A stretch of DNA of 32,252 nt from Roseibium sp. (GTDB taxonomy: Bacteria > Pseudomonadota > Alphaproteobacteria > Rhizobiales > Stappiaceae): assembly GCF_025698965.1 (NCBI RefSeq), contig NZ_JAILWL010000013.1, forward strand, positions 1-32,252, given 5' to 3'. Below, piece by piece: positions 30,339 through 32,252 of the stretch. The position numbers and the translations under genes were made by a program. The notes under the pieces were generated by a model. That model was not told where the DNA came from. It was given only the letters and a program-made list of their open reading frames with translations, and made no database searches. Within the stretch, counting starts at the first letter, position 1. The number at the start of each line of letters is the position of its first letter.

Positions 30339-32252
30339 TCCCGGATCTCACCCAGCAACTGCAAACGGTTCATGCGCAACGTCTGATCGTCTGCGTTCAC
30401 CAGAATGTCTTCGAAGAACCTGTCGACCGGAGCGCGCAGCCTAGACAGCGCCTCCATGGTTCCCTCAAAGTTCTCGGCATGAACCGTATCTGCCGCCTCG
30501 GCGCGGGCTGTGTCGATTGCCGCGGCCAGATCGATCTCCGCCTGCTCCTGAAAATGATCCGGATGCGGTTTGCCGGTTACCGGTGTGCCGTCTTTCTTCT
30601 CTTCGGCTTTCAGAATGTTGACTGCGCGCTTATAGCCCGCCAGCAGGTTCACGCCGTCGTCGGACGAAACGAACTTGCCGAGTGCCTCAACCCGTTTGAC
30701 CACCATCAGGAGATCGTCCTGGCCTTCCAGTGCAAAAACCGCATCGATCAGGTCATGACGGGCGCCCTCATCCTTGAGATGTACCTTGAGACGGTCCCCG
30801 AAGAAGGAAAGCAAATCACTGACGAGGGCATCCGGATCAGCCACGTCGACTTTGTGCAGGTCAAGCGCCGAGCGGATAGCCTTTCCAAGCCTGATCCGCA
30901 GGCCGTTTTCCAGTACAATCCGAATGACGCCCAGAGCGGCGCGGCGCAGCGCATAGGGATCTTTCGAGCCGGTCGGCTTTTCGTCAATCGCCCAAAATCC
31001 TGCCAGCAGGTCAAGTTTCTCCGCCAGCGCCACACTGACGGCAACCGGATCGGTTGGAACGCTGTCGGAAGGTCCCTGAGGCTTGTAGTGCTCTTCAACC
31101 GCAGTTGCGACAGAAGCGTCTTCCCCCTGAGCGGTTGCGTAGTACCGGCCCATCAATCCCTGTAATTCGGGAAACTCGAAGACCATGTTCGAAACAAGAT
31201 CGGCTTTAGCCAGTTCTGCTGCACGCTCAGCCTTTGCCTTGTCGGCGCCGACAACCGGAGCCAGTTCGGCAGACAGGGAAACCAGACGCTTCACACGTTC
31301 GCCGACGCTGCCCAGCTTTTCGTGAAACTTGACGACATCCAGCTTCGGCAGATTCTCCGACAGGCTGGTTTTCAGATCCGCCTCCCAGAAGAAGCGGGCA
31401 TCGGACAGTCTCGCCCGAATGACTTTCTCGTTGCCGGCAACAATCATCTTGCCACCATCGTCAGCAATGATGTTGGAAATCAGAACGAATTTGTTGGCAA
31501 GGCGTCCGGTTTTCGGATCCTTCAGTACAAAACACTTCTGATTGACGCGGATCGTGAGCTGGATGCACTCGTCCGGAATCTCAAGGAAGTCCTTATCGAA
31601 GCTTCCAGTCATGACAACCGGCCATTCCACAAGTCCGGCAACTTCTTCCAGAAGCCCCGGGTCTTCCACAAGCTCCAGCCCCAGGGCCAGAGCCTGATCC
31701 TTGGCGTCGTTCAGAATGATTTCCTTGCGCCTGTCGGCATCCAGCACGACCTTGTGCTTTTCCAGGCCTGTCGCGTAATCGTCGAACCGGCGCACGTCAA
31801 ACGCCTCATCAGCCAGAAAGCGGTGACCGCGGGTCGACTGACCCGAGGGCAAACCGTCAAACTCAAACGGCACCACTTCCGGTTCCTCTGTTTCCGGTCC
31901 GAATGTGGCAACAATGGAGTGAAGCGGACGCACCCAGCGTGTTGACGTCGACCCCCAACGCATGGATTTCGGCCACGGGAAATTCCGCAGGATCCCCGGC
32001 ATGAATTCCGCGATGATATCGATGGCCGTTCGTCCCGGTTTTTCGATGACGGCCACATAAAAATCACCCTTTTTCGGGTCATTCTGAATCGTAGCGTCTT
32101 CGATAGAAGCAAGGCCTGCACCGCGCAGGAAACCCTCTACTGCCTTTTCCGGAGCACCAACGCGCGGCCCTTTGCGCTCTTCCCGCGTTGCCGCGGAGCC
32201 AACCGGAACGCCAGCAACATGAAGCGCCAGGCGTCGCGGTGTCGCAAATGCT
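30311..32252 (-). CDS. glyS: Glycyl-tRNA synthetase beta subunit, 5'-truncated by the window edge
   Basis: The frame is open from the right edge to TAA at 30311-30313, giving about 646 codons; some 40-60 N-terminal residues lie outside. The visible part starts in [13 protein letters not shown], contains the family motif [11 protein letters not shown] and continues through the core with [22 protein letters not shown] (read in parts), [11 protein letters not shown] and the HD-like region [10 protein letters not shown]. The C-terminal anticodon-binding-type domain has LLDLAEK-like [26 protein letters not shown] read in parts. GlyS pairs with GlyQ in the alpha2-beta2 enzyme that charges tRNA-Gly; glyQ should lie upstream outside the window. 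A terminator hairpin lies within the last codons. Confidence 0.96.
   Translation of the reverse strand, partial: AFATPRRLALHVAGVPVGSAATREERKGPRVGAPEKAVEGFLRGAGLASIEDATIQNDPKKGDFYVAVIEKPGRTAIDIIAEFMPGILRNFPWPKSMRWGSTSTRWVRPLHSIVATFGPETEEPEVVPFEFDGLPSGQSTRGHRFLADEAFDVRRFDDYATGLEKHKVVLDADRRKEIILNDAKDQALALGLELVEDPGLLEEVAGLVEWPVVMTGSFDKDFLEIPDECIQLTIRVNQKCFVLKDPKTGRLANKFVLISNIIADDGGKMIVAGNEKVIRARLSDARFFWEADLKTSLSENLPKLDVVKFHEKLGSVGERVKRLVSLSAELAPVVGADKAKAERAAELAKADLVSNMVFEFPELQGLMGRYYATAQGEDASVATAVEEHYKPQGPSDSVPTDPVAVSVALAEKLDLLAGFWAIDEKPTGSKDPYALRRAALGVIRIVLENGLRIRLGKAIRSALDLHKVDVADPDALVSDLLSFFGDRLKVHLKDEGARHDLIDAVFALEGQDDLLMVVKRVEALGKFVSSDDGVNLLAGYKRAVNILKAEEKKDGTPVTGKPHPDHFQEQAEIDLAAAIDTARAEAADTVHAENFEGTMEALSRLRAPVDRFFEDILVNADDQTLRMNRLQLLGEIRDATHVVADF

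Noticed and set aside
1-32252. tRNA, rRNA, CRISPR, prophage or toxin-antitoxin loci
   Set aside because: None could be recognised; no cloverleaf-like segment, regular spaced repeats, integrase or paired small genes were seen.

Overview
The window reads as an ordinary, gene-dense chromosomal stretch of a GC-rich alphaproteobacterium. The gene families point to the Hyphomicrobiales (Rhizobiales), probably near the Stappiaceae (Roseibium/Labrenzia-like). This placement is inferred from family recognition: the NadQ-type NAD regulator, betaine-lipid genes btaAB, a TIGR02301 protein, a PRK09060-type dihydroorotase and separate GlyRS beta subunit. No rRNA, tRNA, CRISPR array, prophage or intact transposase was seen.

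Layout. 1-2918: the tail of a GlcD-type FAD oxidase with its terminator, a long AT-rich gap, a full-length but divergent dnaA-like gene and a small Glyoxalase_8-like protein. 2919-3175: a hairpin-forming dispersed repeat whose second copy lies at about 15.1 kb in opposite orientation. 3176-8010: a TPR methyltransferase and an SRAP DNA-protein crosslink protein on the minus strand, then a plus-strand run (unknown protein, Nudix hydrolase, DUF3179, TIGR02301, small protein). 8171-14722: a LysE exporter, an exported protein, a beta-helix protein, an L,D-transpeptidase lipoprotein, the btaA-btaB betaine-lipid operon behind a candidate Pho box, and a second L,D-transpeptidase with a peptidoglycan-binding domain.

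15152-21854: a dihydroorotase, divergent from an apparent operon ygfZ / HD hydrolase / tyrosine phosphatase / nadQ, then a SleB-type wall hydrolase and a YqhA-like membrane protein. 22054-23936: a GlxA/AraC-type regulator and an orphan HupE/UreJ metal permease. 24092-27757: the de novo NAD operon nadA-nadB-nadC. 28140 to the end: an MFS transporter, a secreted phytochelatin-synthase-like cysteine peptidase and the 5'-truncated glyS.

The most coherent system is NAD control. nadQ, a Nudix-like plus winged-helix regulator gene, lies about 4.3 kb from the nadABC operon. The nadA promoter carries a 19-bp inverted repeat (TATACTCAA-C-TTGAGCATA) that overlaps a perfect TATAAT -10 box. Regulator, operator and target can therefore all be read in one window. 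NadQ control of nadABC has been predicted before by comparative genomics, so the novelty lies in the local detail. Other items worth a second look are the divergent DnaA, the paired dispersed repeats, the long inverted repeat in front of pyrC, the Gln-for-His change in the dihydroorotase metal motif, and the palindromes in front of the MFS gene.
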